This document shows, in pieces, positions 1 to 5,573 of a stretch of DNA of 7,473 bases (position 1 is its first letter; each line of letters opens with the position of its first letter). The stretch comes from Alphaproteobacteria bacterium. GTDB lineage: Bacteria; Pseudomonadota; Alphaproteobacteria; UBA1280; UBA12223. Both the position numbers and the translations under genes were made by a program. The notes below the pieces were generated by a model. That model was given only the letters and a program-made list of their open reading frames with translations. It did no database searches and was not told the DNA's origin. The DNA lies in assembly GCA_003450915.1 (NCBI GenBank), contig DMEM01000051.1:1-7473 (forward strand). Direction: 5' to 3'.

Positions 1-150
1 AAGCCCGAACATTGCACCTTTAGAAGTTTGTATTCTAGTCGCTTGATGACCTTCGACTAACCTAAAGGTAAGTCTACGGAAGCTCTCTAAAAACAGTCTC
101 CCAGACTGTTTTCTTAACGCTCGACTTTCAAGCCCGAACATTGCACCTTT
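1..150 (-). repeat. 21-bp direct repeats (1-21 and 130-150) bounding a palindromic in-frame segment
   Basis: The 21 bases at 1-21 and 130-150 are identical and encode KGAMFGL in the same frame. Their period is 129 bp, which is 43 codons. The same 21-mer recurs with one mismatch at 5524-5544 and at 6162-6182, each time at the start of a pilin-like gene. The segment between the repeats holds a perfect 10-bp inverted repeat with a 3-base loop (90-99 with 103-112, loop CCC on the + strand) and a 6-bp inverted repeat, TAGTCG at 36-41 with CGACTA at 54-59. Its G+C is about 42% by hand count, visibly richer than the flanks. This is compatible with a small palindromic element inserted into a reading frame, comparable in style to rickettsial palindromic elements. 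The homology is not demonstrated. The right repeat could extend beyond the window. Confidence 0.6.
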
Positions 151-162
151 TTTTAGTTTCAT
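1..162 (-). CDS. Pilin-like protein, N-terminal part, carrying an in-frame repeat insertion (3' end beyond window)
   Basis: The frame is open from the start at 162 to the window edge (54 codons, no stop). The product begins MKLKKGAMFGL, matching the starts of the pilin-like proteins encoded at 4987-5556 and 5574-6203. After GL those proteins continue DARI and then a hydrophobic helix. Here an arginine-rich stretch follows (ESRALRKQSGRLF..., seven Arg in about 36 residues), and KGAMFGL then recurs in frame exactly at the window edge. I start at 162 rather than the in-frame ATG at 171 because AGGAA at 172-176 sits nine bases before 162 and because the relatives have equally short leaders. A good promoter lies at 202-230. 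By inference the lost part encodes the helix and a secreted domain. Whether the product works with 43 extra residues before the helix cannot be judged here. Confidence 0.6.
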   Translation of the reverse strand, partial: MKLKKGAMFGLESRALRKQSGRLFLESFRRLTFRLVEGHQATRIQTSKGAMFGL

Positions 163-201
163 AAACAACATTTCCTAAATTTATTATTTTTACCAATTAA
201 A

Positions 202-230
202 AGTATAAACTATTAGATCAAATAAGACAA
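202..230 (-). promoter_or_regulatory. Sigma70-type promoter of the left-edge pilin-like gene
   Basis: Read on the minus strand, a TTGTCT -35 (225-230) is separated by exactly 17 bases from a TATACT -10 (202-207). Transcription would start near 195, giving a leader of about 33 bases before the start codon at 162. It lies immediately downstream of the porin terminator, so the gene is probably transcribed independently of the porin. Confidence 0.55.
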
Positions 231-231
231 T

Positions 232-261
232 AAAAAAGAGGCTCTTTCGAACCTCTTTTTC
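232..261. terminator. Bidirectional rho-independent terminator after the porin gene
   Basis: AAAAAGAGG (233-241) pairs with CCTCTTTTT (252-260) around a 10-base loop. The A-rich left arm gives a U tract on the minus strand and the T-rich right arm gives one on the plus strand. It lies about 107 bases past the porin stop, so it most likely ends the porin transcript after the palindrome at 270-374. Confidence 0.75.
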
Positions 262-269
262 AACTTCAC

Positions 270-374
270 AATTCTAGGATTTTAAGCGAGGGATTTTGCT
301 TTATCAATAAGGAAGTGTACTAAAAGTACATGACGAAATTGATAACGTAAAAGATCCTCTTAAAAGCTAGAATT
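270..374. repeat. Dispersed palindromic element, copy 1 (105 bp, overlaps porin stop codon)
   Basis: Almost the whole stretch folds on itself about a centre at 323. The pairs, from outside in, are AATTCTAG (270-277) with CTAGAATT (367-374); TTTTAA (280-285) with TTAAAA (360-365); a GAGG/CCTC block (288-291 with 356-359); TTTTGC with GTAAAA (294-299 with 347-352, one G-T pair); TTATCAAT (301-308) with ATTGATAA (338-345); and TGTACT (316-321) with AGTACA (325-330), loop AAA. A 7-by-7 internal loop separates the last two stems. The right arm contains the porin stop and its last Phe codon. A homologous copy with the same length and stem order lies at 3792-3895, oriented the same way on the + strand. 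It could be a non-autonomous mobile repeat or a structured RNA element; copies elsewhere in the genome would be expected for either. Confidence 0.8.
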
Positions 375-1446
375 TAACTTTTAGACCTGCTGAAATAAGT
401 TTGATATCTTCTGCATCATCCGCTAGCTTGTCAGCTTCAAGTTGACGGTACATTAGAGATGTTGAAACACCTTTAGCTAAGTTATACTGAACACCTGCAC
501 CATATGTTGAAATTTCTTCATTATCTGCTGAAACTGATTCTGCTTCTGCATAATCAACTGCATATTCAAAGTTTGATCCTACTGGTAGGTAAGATAGTTT
601 TGTATATAAAAATTCACCATCTTTTCTATTTTCTGAAGATTCATATGATCTTTCACCCATAGCAACTGTTAGACCAACGCCTGATTCTGTACATAGAACT
701 GATACAGAACCTGAAACATCTTGGTCTATAATTTTACCACCTGTTACTTCACCATTTTCATGTTTTTTAAGACCTAAACCTGCTTTAACTTTAAAGCGAT
801 CAATTTTACCAGAGTATTTAGTTGCAACTGCTATATCACCACCTGATGATACTGATACAGAACCGTTAACGCCTGCTAATGCTGGAGTGTCATATCTAAC
901 CAAGTTTGTTCTGCCACCACCAAAGTTGCTGTACATATCACCAACTGATTTAGTTGTTGATGTGCCATCTGATTTCTTAACAAAGTTAATACCAGCACCA
1001 ATGTTACCAATACCTGCATACATAACATCAGATACACCACCTAAGTCCATTTCTGAAATACCATCTGTAGCTTCTGAAGTTTTACCAATTAAGAATGTAC
1101 CATATGTACCTGATAGACCAACTCTTGAGTGTCTTTCTGAAATACCTGAGTTATTTTCTTCATTTGATTCATCATCTTCAAATGAGATTGATGCAGATGA
1201 GTTTGACTCTGATTGTAATTCTAATAGAGCTGATACTACTAAACCGCTGTCAAGCTGTTGTTGAGCTTTAAAACCAAATCTTGATGATGAAGAATCGTTA
1301 TCTACAATTGCAGTGTTTGTTTCTACGCCATTATCCGCAGATACTGCTAGTTTATTTACTTGGCCATATACCGTTACATCTGCAGCTAGTGCATTACCTG
1401 CAGTTAGTAAAGCTGTTGTTGCTAGAAAAGTTGCTTTTAATTTCAT
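367..1446 (-). CDS. Outer membrane general porin, Gram-negative porin family
   Basis: The 359-residue product is a predicted beta-barrel channel for passive diffusion of small solutes, normally working as a trimer in the outer membrane. A Sec signal peptide is clear: basic MKLK, a hydrophobic core, then NALA with cleavage after Ala21, leaving ADVTVYGQ, the usual first strand of such porins. Further family-like stretches are RFGFK (56-60), followed by a short turn and a strand ending LLELQ, and RHSRVGLSG...GTFLIGK (105-122). The protein ends in Phe (LKVKF), the typical signal for the beta-barrel assembly machinery. Its length fits 16-stranded porins. An AAGGA ribosome site precedes the ATG. 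An acidic loop (about 89-97) may face outside or the pore. The stop codon and last Phe lie in the palindrome 270-374. The substrate cannot be read from the sequence, so I give no symbol. Confidence 0.9.
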   Translation of the reverse strand: MKLKATFLATTALLTAGNALAADVTVYGQVNKLAVSADNGVETNTAIVDNDSSSSRFGFKAQQQLDSGLVVSALLELQSESNSSASISFEDDESNEENNSGISERHSRVGLSGTYGTFLIGKTSEATDGISEMDLGGVSDVMYAGIGNIGAGINFVKKSDGTSTTKSVGDMYSNFGGGRTNLVRYDTPALAGVNGSVSVSSGGDIAVATKYSGKIDRFKVKAGLGLKKHENGEVTGGKIIDQDVSGSVSVLCTESGVGLTVAMGERSYESSENRKDGEFLYTKLSYLPVGSNFEYAVDYAEAESVSADNEEISTYGAGVQYNLAKGVSTSLMYRQLEADKLADDAEDIKLISAGLKVKF

Positions 1447-1518
1447 TTTCTTGCTATCCTTATTTTTTATTATTTATTATATTTAAGCAACAAGCGCCTA
1501 AACATTTTTAAATTTCTG

Positions 1519-1524
1519 ATTATA
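1519..1524 (-). promoter_or_regulatory. Probable -10 element of the porin promoter
   Basis: The minus strand reads TATAAT here, with no good -35 at 16-18 bases (the spacing falls in a T-rich run). It would give a leader of about 65 bases. The assignment rests on the -10 alone and on its position upstream of the porin. Confidence 0.35.
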
Positions 1525-1628
1525 ATAGTAGCATTAAAAAAAATAAGAAAAAACAAAAACAACACATAAACTCCTTTTAAGACCAATCTTTTTAATCGAA
1601 GACTGACTAAAATGTCACACTTAAAACA

Positions 1629-1658
1629 TTGACTCAGGTCATATTTTTAAGATATAAA
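1629..1658 (+). promoter_or_regulatory. Candidate upstream nrdAB promoter with an FNR/CRP-like dyad
   Basis: TTGACT (1629-1634) and TATAAA (1653-1658) are separated by 18 bases, a good sigma70-type pair that would leave a leader of about 218 bases before nrdA. The -35 overlaps the dyad TTGAC-TCAG-GTCAT (1629-1642), one base short of the symmetric TTGAC-N4-GTCAA site recognised by FNR/Dnr-class regulators. If such a regulator binds there it would overlap polymerase. Class Ia reductase needs oxygen, so oxygen-responsive control is plausible but unproven. Confidence 0.45.
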
Positions 1659-1666
1659 ATAGCATT

Positions 1667-1754
1667 AATCAACAGTGTTATTCTACAATACACATATGGT
1701 ACTTCACAACCAATAGTAAAAATCAGAAGAATAACCATTTTTTTATTGTTGATT
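1667..1754. repeat. Imperfect inverted repeat upstream of nrdA
   Basis: AATCAACA (1667-1674) is complementary to TGTTGATT (1747-1754), and GTTATTCT (1677-1684) to AGAATAAC (1728-1735). Spacing between the two stems is uneven (2 bases on the left, 11 on the right) and the apical region of about 43 bases is largely unpaired. It does not resemble the palindromes at 270-374 and 3792-3895. It may be a leader structure of the upstream promoter's transcript, or chance in AT-rich DNA. Confidence 0.3.
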
Positions 1755-1786
1755 TATTAAGTCACTCTTTTTTAAGTAAAAGCAAA

Positions 1787-1802
1787 AATCTATATATTGT
1801 GA
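1787..1802 (+). promoter_or_regulatory. NrdR box 1
   Basis: AATCTATATATTGTGA matches 13 of 16 positions of the NrdR box consensus as I know it (ACACWATATATWGTGT). NrdR is the zinc-finger/ATP-cone repressor of ribonucleotide reductase genes in most bacteria. A second box lies exactly 31 bp to the right, three helical turns, the usual arrangement for cooperative binding. Confidence 0.65.
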
Positions 1803-1816
1803 TGGTATTTTTACTA

Positions 1817-1845
1817 TTTACAACATATAGTATCCATGCTAGGCT
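1817..1845 (+). promoter_or_regulatory. Candidate proximal nrdAB promoter overlapped by an NrdR box
   Basis: TTTACA (1817-1822) is followed after 17 bases by TAGGCT (1840-1845), preceded by TG at 1837-1838 as in extended -10 promoters. Transcription would begin near 1852, about 30 bases before nrdA. The -35 lies within the second NrdR box, which fits repression by occlusion. The -10 is weak, so the upstream pair at 1629-1658 is an alternative. Confidence 0.4.
1818..1833 (+). promoter_or_regulatory. NrdR box 2
   Basis: TTACAACATATAGTAT matches 12 of 16 consensus positions, including the AC, ATAT and WGT core bases. It is 31 bp from box 1, start to start. Together the two boxes also form an inverted repeat (CTATAT at 1790-1795 with ATATAG at 1825-1830), as expected for two palindromic sites. 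Confidence 0.6.
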
Positions 1846-1882
1846 ATTCATACATTAAGAGAAACAAAGGGGTTTACCACAA

Positions 1883-3709
1883 ATGTCATACAAATATAAT
1901 ATAAAAATAGATAATTCTAGAGATGATTTAATCACTCAATTTGGTAAAGAAACACTTAAAGATAGATATTTAATGCCAGATGAATCATTCCAAGACAGGT
2001 TTGCAAACGTAGCATGTGCTTATGCTGATGATGAAGCTCACGCACAAAGAATTTATGACTACATGTCAAAACACTGGTTTATGCCATCAACACCTATTTT
2101 ATCAAATGGTGGAACAGAAAGAGGCCTTCCTATTTCATGCTTCTTAAATGAAACAGATGATTCATTAGATGGTATCGCTGAACTTTGGAATGAAAATGTA
2201 TTTTTAGCTGCCCGTGGCGGTGGTATCGGTTCATACTGGGGTAACGTAAGATCAATCGGAGAACGAGTTGGAGAGGTTGGCAAATCAAGTGGAGTTATTC
2301 CATTCTTAAAAGTTATGGATAGTTTAACTCTTGCTATTTCTCAAGGCTCATTACGTCGTGGTTCTGGCGCGGTTTACCTTCCTATTGACCATCCAGAAAT
2401 TGAAGAATTTGTTGAAATTCGTCGTCCAACAGGTGGTGATCATAATAGAAAATCACTAAACATTCACCATGGTGTTGTTATTACAGATGATTTTATGAAT
2501 GCTGTTGAAAAAGGTTTAGACTGGGATCTTAAAAGCCCTCAAACAGGCAAAACATTAGAAACTATTAAAGCACGTGACTTATGGATTCGTCTTTTAACAG
2601 CTCGTGTTGAAACAGGTGAACCATACCTATTATTTAAAGACCATGCTAATAAAAATCTAGCTCCATTTATTAAAGATAAAGGCTTAGAGGTTAAAACTTC
2701 AAACCTATGCTGTGAAATTATGCTACCAACAGGTATTGATCACTTGGGTAAAAACAGAACTGCTGTTTGCTGTCTTTCATCATTAAACCTAGAGTATTAT
2801 GATAAATGGAAAGATGATGAAACTATTGTTGAAGATATTTTAAGATTCTTAGATAATGTTTTAGAAACATTTATTGAAAAAGCGCCGCCATCAATGGCAA
2901 ATGCTGTTTATTCTGCAATGCGTGAACGTTCAGTTGGCTTAGGTGTTATGGGTTATCATAGCTTCTTACAAAAAAATGGTATTCCATTTGAATCTGTAAT
3001 GGCAAAAGTTTGGAACAAAAAAATCTTCCAGCATATTAAAGAAAAAGCTGATGAAGCTTCTGTAAAATTAGCAGATGAAAAAGGTGCATGTCTAGATGCC
3101 GAAGATATGCTAATTAAAGAAAGATTTTCAAATAAAATGGCTATTGCCCCTACTGCATCAATTTCGATTATTGCAGGTAACTCTAGCCCAGGTATTGAAC
3201 CTCTTGCTGCAAACAGTTTTACACAAAAAACATTATCAGGTTCATTTAATGTACAAAATAAATACCTTGCACGAGTATTAGCAAAATATAATAAAAATGA
3301 TGAAGATACTTGGACATCAATTGTTGTTAACGAAGGCTCAGTTCAACACTTAGACTTTTTAACTCAAGATGAAAAAGATGTATTTAAAACAGCATTTGAA
3401 CTTGATCAACGTTGGATTGTTGAGCACGCTGCAGATAGAACTCCATTTATTTGCCAAGGCCAATCAGTAAACGTATTTTTACCAGCCGATGTACATAAAT
3501 CTGTATTACACAATGTGCATTTCTCAGCATGGAAAAAAGGTGTTAAAAGCTTATACTACTGTCGTTCAAAAACTATTCAAAGAGCACAAGTTGTTGCAGA
3601 TGGCGGTAAAGCAGGTATTAAATCAACAGTATCAGCATATGCCGAACGTCTTCCGATGGCTGCAGCCCCTGCACAAGCTGAATATGATGAATGCCTATCA
3701 TGCCAATAA
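1883..3709 (+). CDS. nrdA: Class Ia ribonucleoside-diphosphate reductase, alpha (catalytic) subunit
   Basis: The enzyme reduces ribonucleoside diphosphates to deoxyribonucleotides in the cytoplasm, with NrdB as radical donor. Catalytic residues are all visible by comparison with E. coli NrdA: the redox pair Cys86 (PISCFLNE) and Cys297 (CCLSSLNL), the active-site Asn274-Cys276-Glu278 (SNLCCEI), the radical-transfer Tyr558-Tyr559 (SLYYCRS) and the C-terminal shuttle CLSC (604-607). Substrate and effector loop regions include LRRGSGAVYLP (158-167) and PGIEP (436-440). At 608 residues it is about 150 shorter than E. coli NrdA: the N-terminal ATP-cone is missing, because the barrel-leading helix region begins within the first 30 residues. 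Overall-activity inhibition by dATP through that domain is therefore not expected. AAGGGG precedes the ATG. nrdB follows after 206 bp on the same strand, and NrdR boxes lie upstream. Confidence 0.96.
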   Translation: MSYKYNIKIDNSRDDLITQFGKETLKDRYLMPDESFQDRFANVACAYADDEAHAQRIYDYMSKHWFMPSTPILSNGGTERGLPISCFLNETDDSLDGIAELWNENVFLAARGGGIGSYWGNVRSIGERVGEVGKSSGVIPFLKVMDSLTLAISQGSLRRGSGAVYLPIDHPEIEEFVEIRRPTGGDHNRKSLNIHHGVVITDDFMNAVEKGLDWDLKSPQTGKTLETIKARDLWIRLLTARVETGEPYLLFKDHANKNLAPFIKDKGLEVKTSNLCCEIMLPTGIDHLGKNRTAVCCLSSLNLEYYDKWKDDETIVEDILRFLDNVLETFIEKAPPSMANAVYSAMRERSVGLGVMGYHSFLQKNGIPFESVMAKVWNKKIFQHIKEKADEASVKLADEKGACLDAEDMLIKERFSNKMAIAPTASISIIAGNSSPGIEPLAANSFTQKTLSGSFNVQNKYLARVLAKYNKNDEDTWTSIVVNEGSVQHLDFLTQDEKDVFKTAFELDQRWIVEHAADRTPFICQGQSVNVFLPADVHKSVLHNVHFSAWKKGVKSLYYCRSKTIQRAQVVADGGKAGIKSTVSAYAERLPMAAAPAQAEYDECLSCQ

Positions 3710-3784
3710 AAGCTGAGTCAGCTTTACCACAGTTTTAATTAAGAATTTAACTAAAAAAATAAATAAACCATTGGCTAAAAGCCA
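3709..3784 (+). other. Two small hairpins in the nrdA-nrdB gap
   Basis: Directly at the nrdA stop, AAAGCTG (3709-3715) pairs with CAGCTTT (3719-3725), loop AGT. Further on, TGGCT (3772-3776) pairs with AGCCA (3780-3784), loop AAA. Neither is followed by a T tract, so I do not call them terminators. They could protect the 3' end of nrdA mRNA after processing. The palindrome 3792-3895 follows. Confidence 0.4.
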
Positions 3785-3791
3785 CAACCAC

Positions 3792-3895
3792 GGACTAAGG
3801 TATTTAAAGATGAATTTTGTTTTATTTAGATATGAGGTTTACTAATAGTAAATGATTATTTAAATAAAGCAAAAGGTACTTTAAAGAGCAAGTCC
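3792..3895. repeat. Dispersed palindromic element, copy 2 (104 bp, between nrdA and nrdB)
   Basis: The stretch folds about a centre at 3845. The pairs are GGACT (3792-3796) with AGTCC (3891-3895); TTTAAAG (3803-3809) with CTTTAAA (3879-3885); TTTTGT (3815-3820) with GCAAAA (3869-3874); TTTATTTA (3821-3828) with TAAATAAA (3861-3868); and TTTACT (3838-3843) with AGTAAA (3847-3852), loop AAT. Stem order and distances from the centre match copy 1 at 270-374, and 18 of 22 bases agree across the central hairpin. Several differences are paired changes that keep the stem, for example G-C to T-A in the central stem. It ends 20 bases before the nrdB start, so in nrd mRNA it would form a large structure next to the ribosome site. 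Confidence 0.8.
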
Positions 3896-3915
3896 CCAAA
3901 ATAAAGGAATAAGAG

Positions 3916-4929
3916 ATGTCATTACTAGAACCAAGAGCAGTATATAAACCTTTTCGTTATCCATGGTGCTATGAAGCATGGGAAATTCAACAAAGCCTTC
4001 ACTGGCTACCAAAAGAAGTACCTTTAGCTGATGATGTTAAAGACTGGAGAACAAAACTTTCAGATTCAGAAAGAAACTTGGTTACACAAATCTTTAGATT
4101 TTTCACTCAATCTGATATTGAAGTTAACAACTGCTATATGAAGCAATACTCAAAAGTGTTTGGACCTACTGAAGTTCAAATGATGCTGGGTGCTTTTTCA
4201 AACATGGAAACAATTCATATTGCAGCCTATTCACACCTACTTGATACAATTGGTATCCCAGAAACTGAATATGAAGCATTTCTACAATATGATGAAATGA
4301 AAGAAAAGTATGATTATCTACAAAACTTCTCATGTGATACTAAAGAAGGTTTAGTTAGAACAATGGCTGTTTATGGTGCTTTTACTGAAGGTCTGCAGTT
4401 ATTCGCAAGTTTTGCAATTTTACTTAACTTCCCTCGTTTTAATAAAATGAAAGGTATGGGACAAATTGTTACATGGTCTGTAAGAGATGAAACTTTACAC
4501 ACTCAATCAATTATTAAACTGTACCACACATTCTTAGCTGAAAACCCTGAGCTTAATACAAAAGAGCTACACGATGAGCTAATTGCAGAATGTCACCAAG
4601 TTGTTAAAAACGAAGATAAATTCATTGATTTAGCTTTTGAAATGGGTGATATGGAAGGCCTACGTGCCGATGAAGTTAAACAATACATTCGTTACATTGC
4701 AGATATTCGTTTAGAAGAGCTAGGTTTAGAAAAACAATTCTTTATTGATAAAAATCCTCTACCATGGTTAGACGTTATCTTAAATGGTGTTGAACATACA
4801 AACTTCTTTGAAGGTCGTTCAACAGAGTATGCTCGTGCAGCAACTCAAGGTGATTGGGAAGATGTTTTCGAACCCGAGTCATTTAACAATGACATGCTAG
4901 CTGATGAGCAAGGTAATATATCTCATTAG
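3916..4929 (+). CDS. nrdB: Class Ia ribonucleoside-diphosphate reductase, beta (radical) subunit
   Basis: This subunit houses a di-iron centre and a stable tyrosyl radical passed to NrdA. All expected ligands are seen by alignment with E. coli NrdB: Asp67, Glu98 and His101 (METIH), Glu158 (FTEGLQ), Glu192 and His195 (RDETLH). Radical Tyr105 (AAYSHLL) is present, so a standard tyrosyl-radical enzyme is expected, not a Tyr-less class Ic form. Trp30 (LHWLP) matches E. coli Trp48 on the transfer path, and Glu299 and Tyr305 (FFEGRSTEY) match Glu350 and Tyr356. The 337-residue length is within the family's range. It has no N-terminal ATP-cone either, so neither subunit carries one. AAGGAA lies nine bases upstream of the ATG. 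Its message probably comes from the nrdA promoters through the 206-bp gap, since no clear promoter was found there. A terminator follows at 4954-4977. Confidence 0.96.
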   Translation: MSLLEPRAVYKPFRYPWCYEAWEIQQSLHWLPKEVPLADDVKDWRTKLSDSERNLVTQIFRFFTQSDIEVNNCYMKQYSKVFGPTEVQMMLGAFSNMETIHIAAYSHLLDTIGIPETEYEAFLQYDEMKEKYDYLQNFSCDTKEGLVRTMAVYGAFTEGLQLFASFAILLNFPRFNKMKGMGQIVTWSVRDETLHTQSIIKLYHTFLAENPELNTKELHDELIAECHQVVKNEDKFIDLAFEMGDMEGLRADEVKQYIRYIADIRLEELGLEKQFFIDKNPLPWLDVILNGVEHTNFFEGRSTEYARAATQGDWEDVFEPESFNNDMLADEQGNISH

Positions 4930-4953
4930 GCAAAAGCTTAATAATAAAAAATG

Positions 4954-4977
4954 AAAGAGCTCTTAATTGAGCTCTTT
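4954..4977. terminator. Bidirectional terminator between nrdB and the convergent pilin-like genes
   Basis: AAAGAGCTC (4954-4962) pairs perfectly with GAGCTCTTT (4969-4977) around a 6-base loop. T-rich sequence follows on both strands. It lies 24 bases after the nrdB stop and 9 bases beyond the end of the leftward gene at 4987, so it serves both. Confidence 0.85.
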
Positions 4978-4986
4978 TATTGTTAC

Positions 4987-5556
4987 CTATAATGGGTTTT
5001 TAACAGGTATTCCCTTTACATATACATAATGATATCTTGGTGTTGTTGGTATCTGTCCTAAATTAGCTGCAGTATAATAATGATTATCAGCTCCTACAAC
5101 ATCCTTCAATGCATCGACAATTTGTGGCTTGTCATCTGAATATGTTGTGATAGTTAAACTAGGCCAAAAATAACATACTTCACCAGCAGAGCAAGTGCTG
5201 CCATTAACATCCCTAAGCCCTCCGTTTAAGATAGCCCCAGGATATACAATAGATTTTAAACTAGAAAAATGCTTATCATGTGATAGGTAAGGTCCATTCC
5301 AGCCTGCAATAGAGCTATCCTCGACTAAATCAAGCAACCTAAATATTGATGCTGAAACTGGCAACTGAGCTCCAGTATCCAAATAATAAGCCTCATAAGC
5401 TTTTATTAACTCCTGAAATTCTGTATACACAGCAGTAACTTTTACCTGTTTAATCGCAGAATATAACGCAGCACCAGATATTACAGATAATGCTGCAAAT
5501 ATTGCTAAAGATATTCTGGCATCAAGCCCGAACATTGCTCCTTTTTTATTTATCAT
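4987..5556 (-). CDS. Pilin-like secreted or membrane-anchored protein, KKGAMFGLD family
   Basis: The 189-residue product has a short basic leader, then KKGAMFGLD and a hydrophobic helix (about residues 15-35, ISLAIFAALSVISGAALYSA). A helical stretch ends in AYYLDT (56-61), followed by GWNGPY (85-90), and cysteines at 122 and 128 (CSAGEVC) could form a disulfide outside the membrane. The architecture resembles type IV pilins and type II pseudopilins: one N-terminal helix followed by a small globular domain. The leader is unusual: if cut before Met8, -1 is Ala instead of Gly and +5 is Asp instead of Glu. A plain signal anchor is the alternative. It is second in a leftward pair, 17 bases after the gene at 5574-6203; the ribosome site AAGAGA is modest. 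Bases 5524-5544 carry the 21-bp sequence shared with the left-edge gene. Function unknown. Confidence 0.75.
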   Translation of the reverse strand: MINKKGAMFGLDARISLAIFAALSVISGAALYSAIKQVKVTAVYTEFQELIKAYEAYYLDTGAQLPVSASIFRLLDLVEDSSIAGWNGPYLSHDKHFSSLKSIVYPGAILNGGLRDVNGSTCSAGEVCYFWPSLTITTYSDDKPQIVDALKDVVGADNHYYTAANLGQIPTTPRYHYVYVKGIPVKNPL

Positions 5557-5573
5557 AATGTTTCTCTTTTTGT

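Larger units (their letters stand above)
1447..1882. other. Divergent intergenic regulatory region between the porin gene and nrdA
   Basis: No convincing gene is present in these 436 bp. The left part holds the porin promoter and leader. The right part holds two candidate nrd promoters, an FNR-like dyad and two NrdR-type boxes. The nrdA ribosome site is AAGGGG at 1867-1872, ten bases before the ATG. Between 1667 and 1754 there is an imperfect inverted repeat of unclear meaning. Confidence 0.8.

Noticed and set aside
90..112. The 10-bp hairpin read as a terminator
   Set aside because: It lies inside an open frame with only a short T run after it on the minus strand, and is better explained as part of the repeat segment.
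887..1511. Open frames on the + strand opposite the porin (887-1264 and 1281-1511)
   Set aside because: They are antisense to a porin with a clear signal peptide and terminal Phe. They have no ribosome site and low-complexity products.
1520..1567. A 15-residue Cys/Phe/Leu-rich leader-like frame on the minus strand upstream of the porin, preceded by AAAAGGAG
   Set aside because: The ribosome-site spacing is only three bases, it overlaps the likely porin -10, and its composition follows from poly-T runs.
2059..2283. Minus-strand frame inside nrdA
   Set aside because: It is a shadow of a well-conserved catalytic gene, with no signals of its own.
3489..3716. A second + strand frame at the end of nrdA
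   Set aside because: It overlaps the conserved YY and CLSC region of NrdA in another frame and has no ribosome site.
3810..3845. Short + strand frame MNFVLFRYEVY inside the palindrome before nrdB, as a leader peptide
   Set aside because: There is no ribosome site before it, and its sequence is explained by the palindrome. The equivalent frame is not kept in copy 1.
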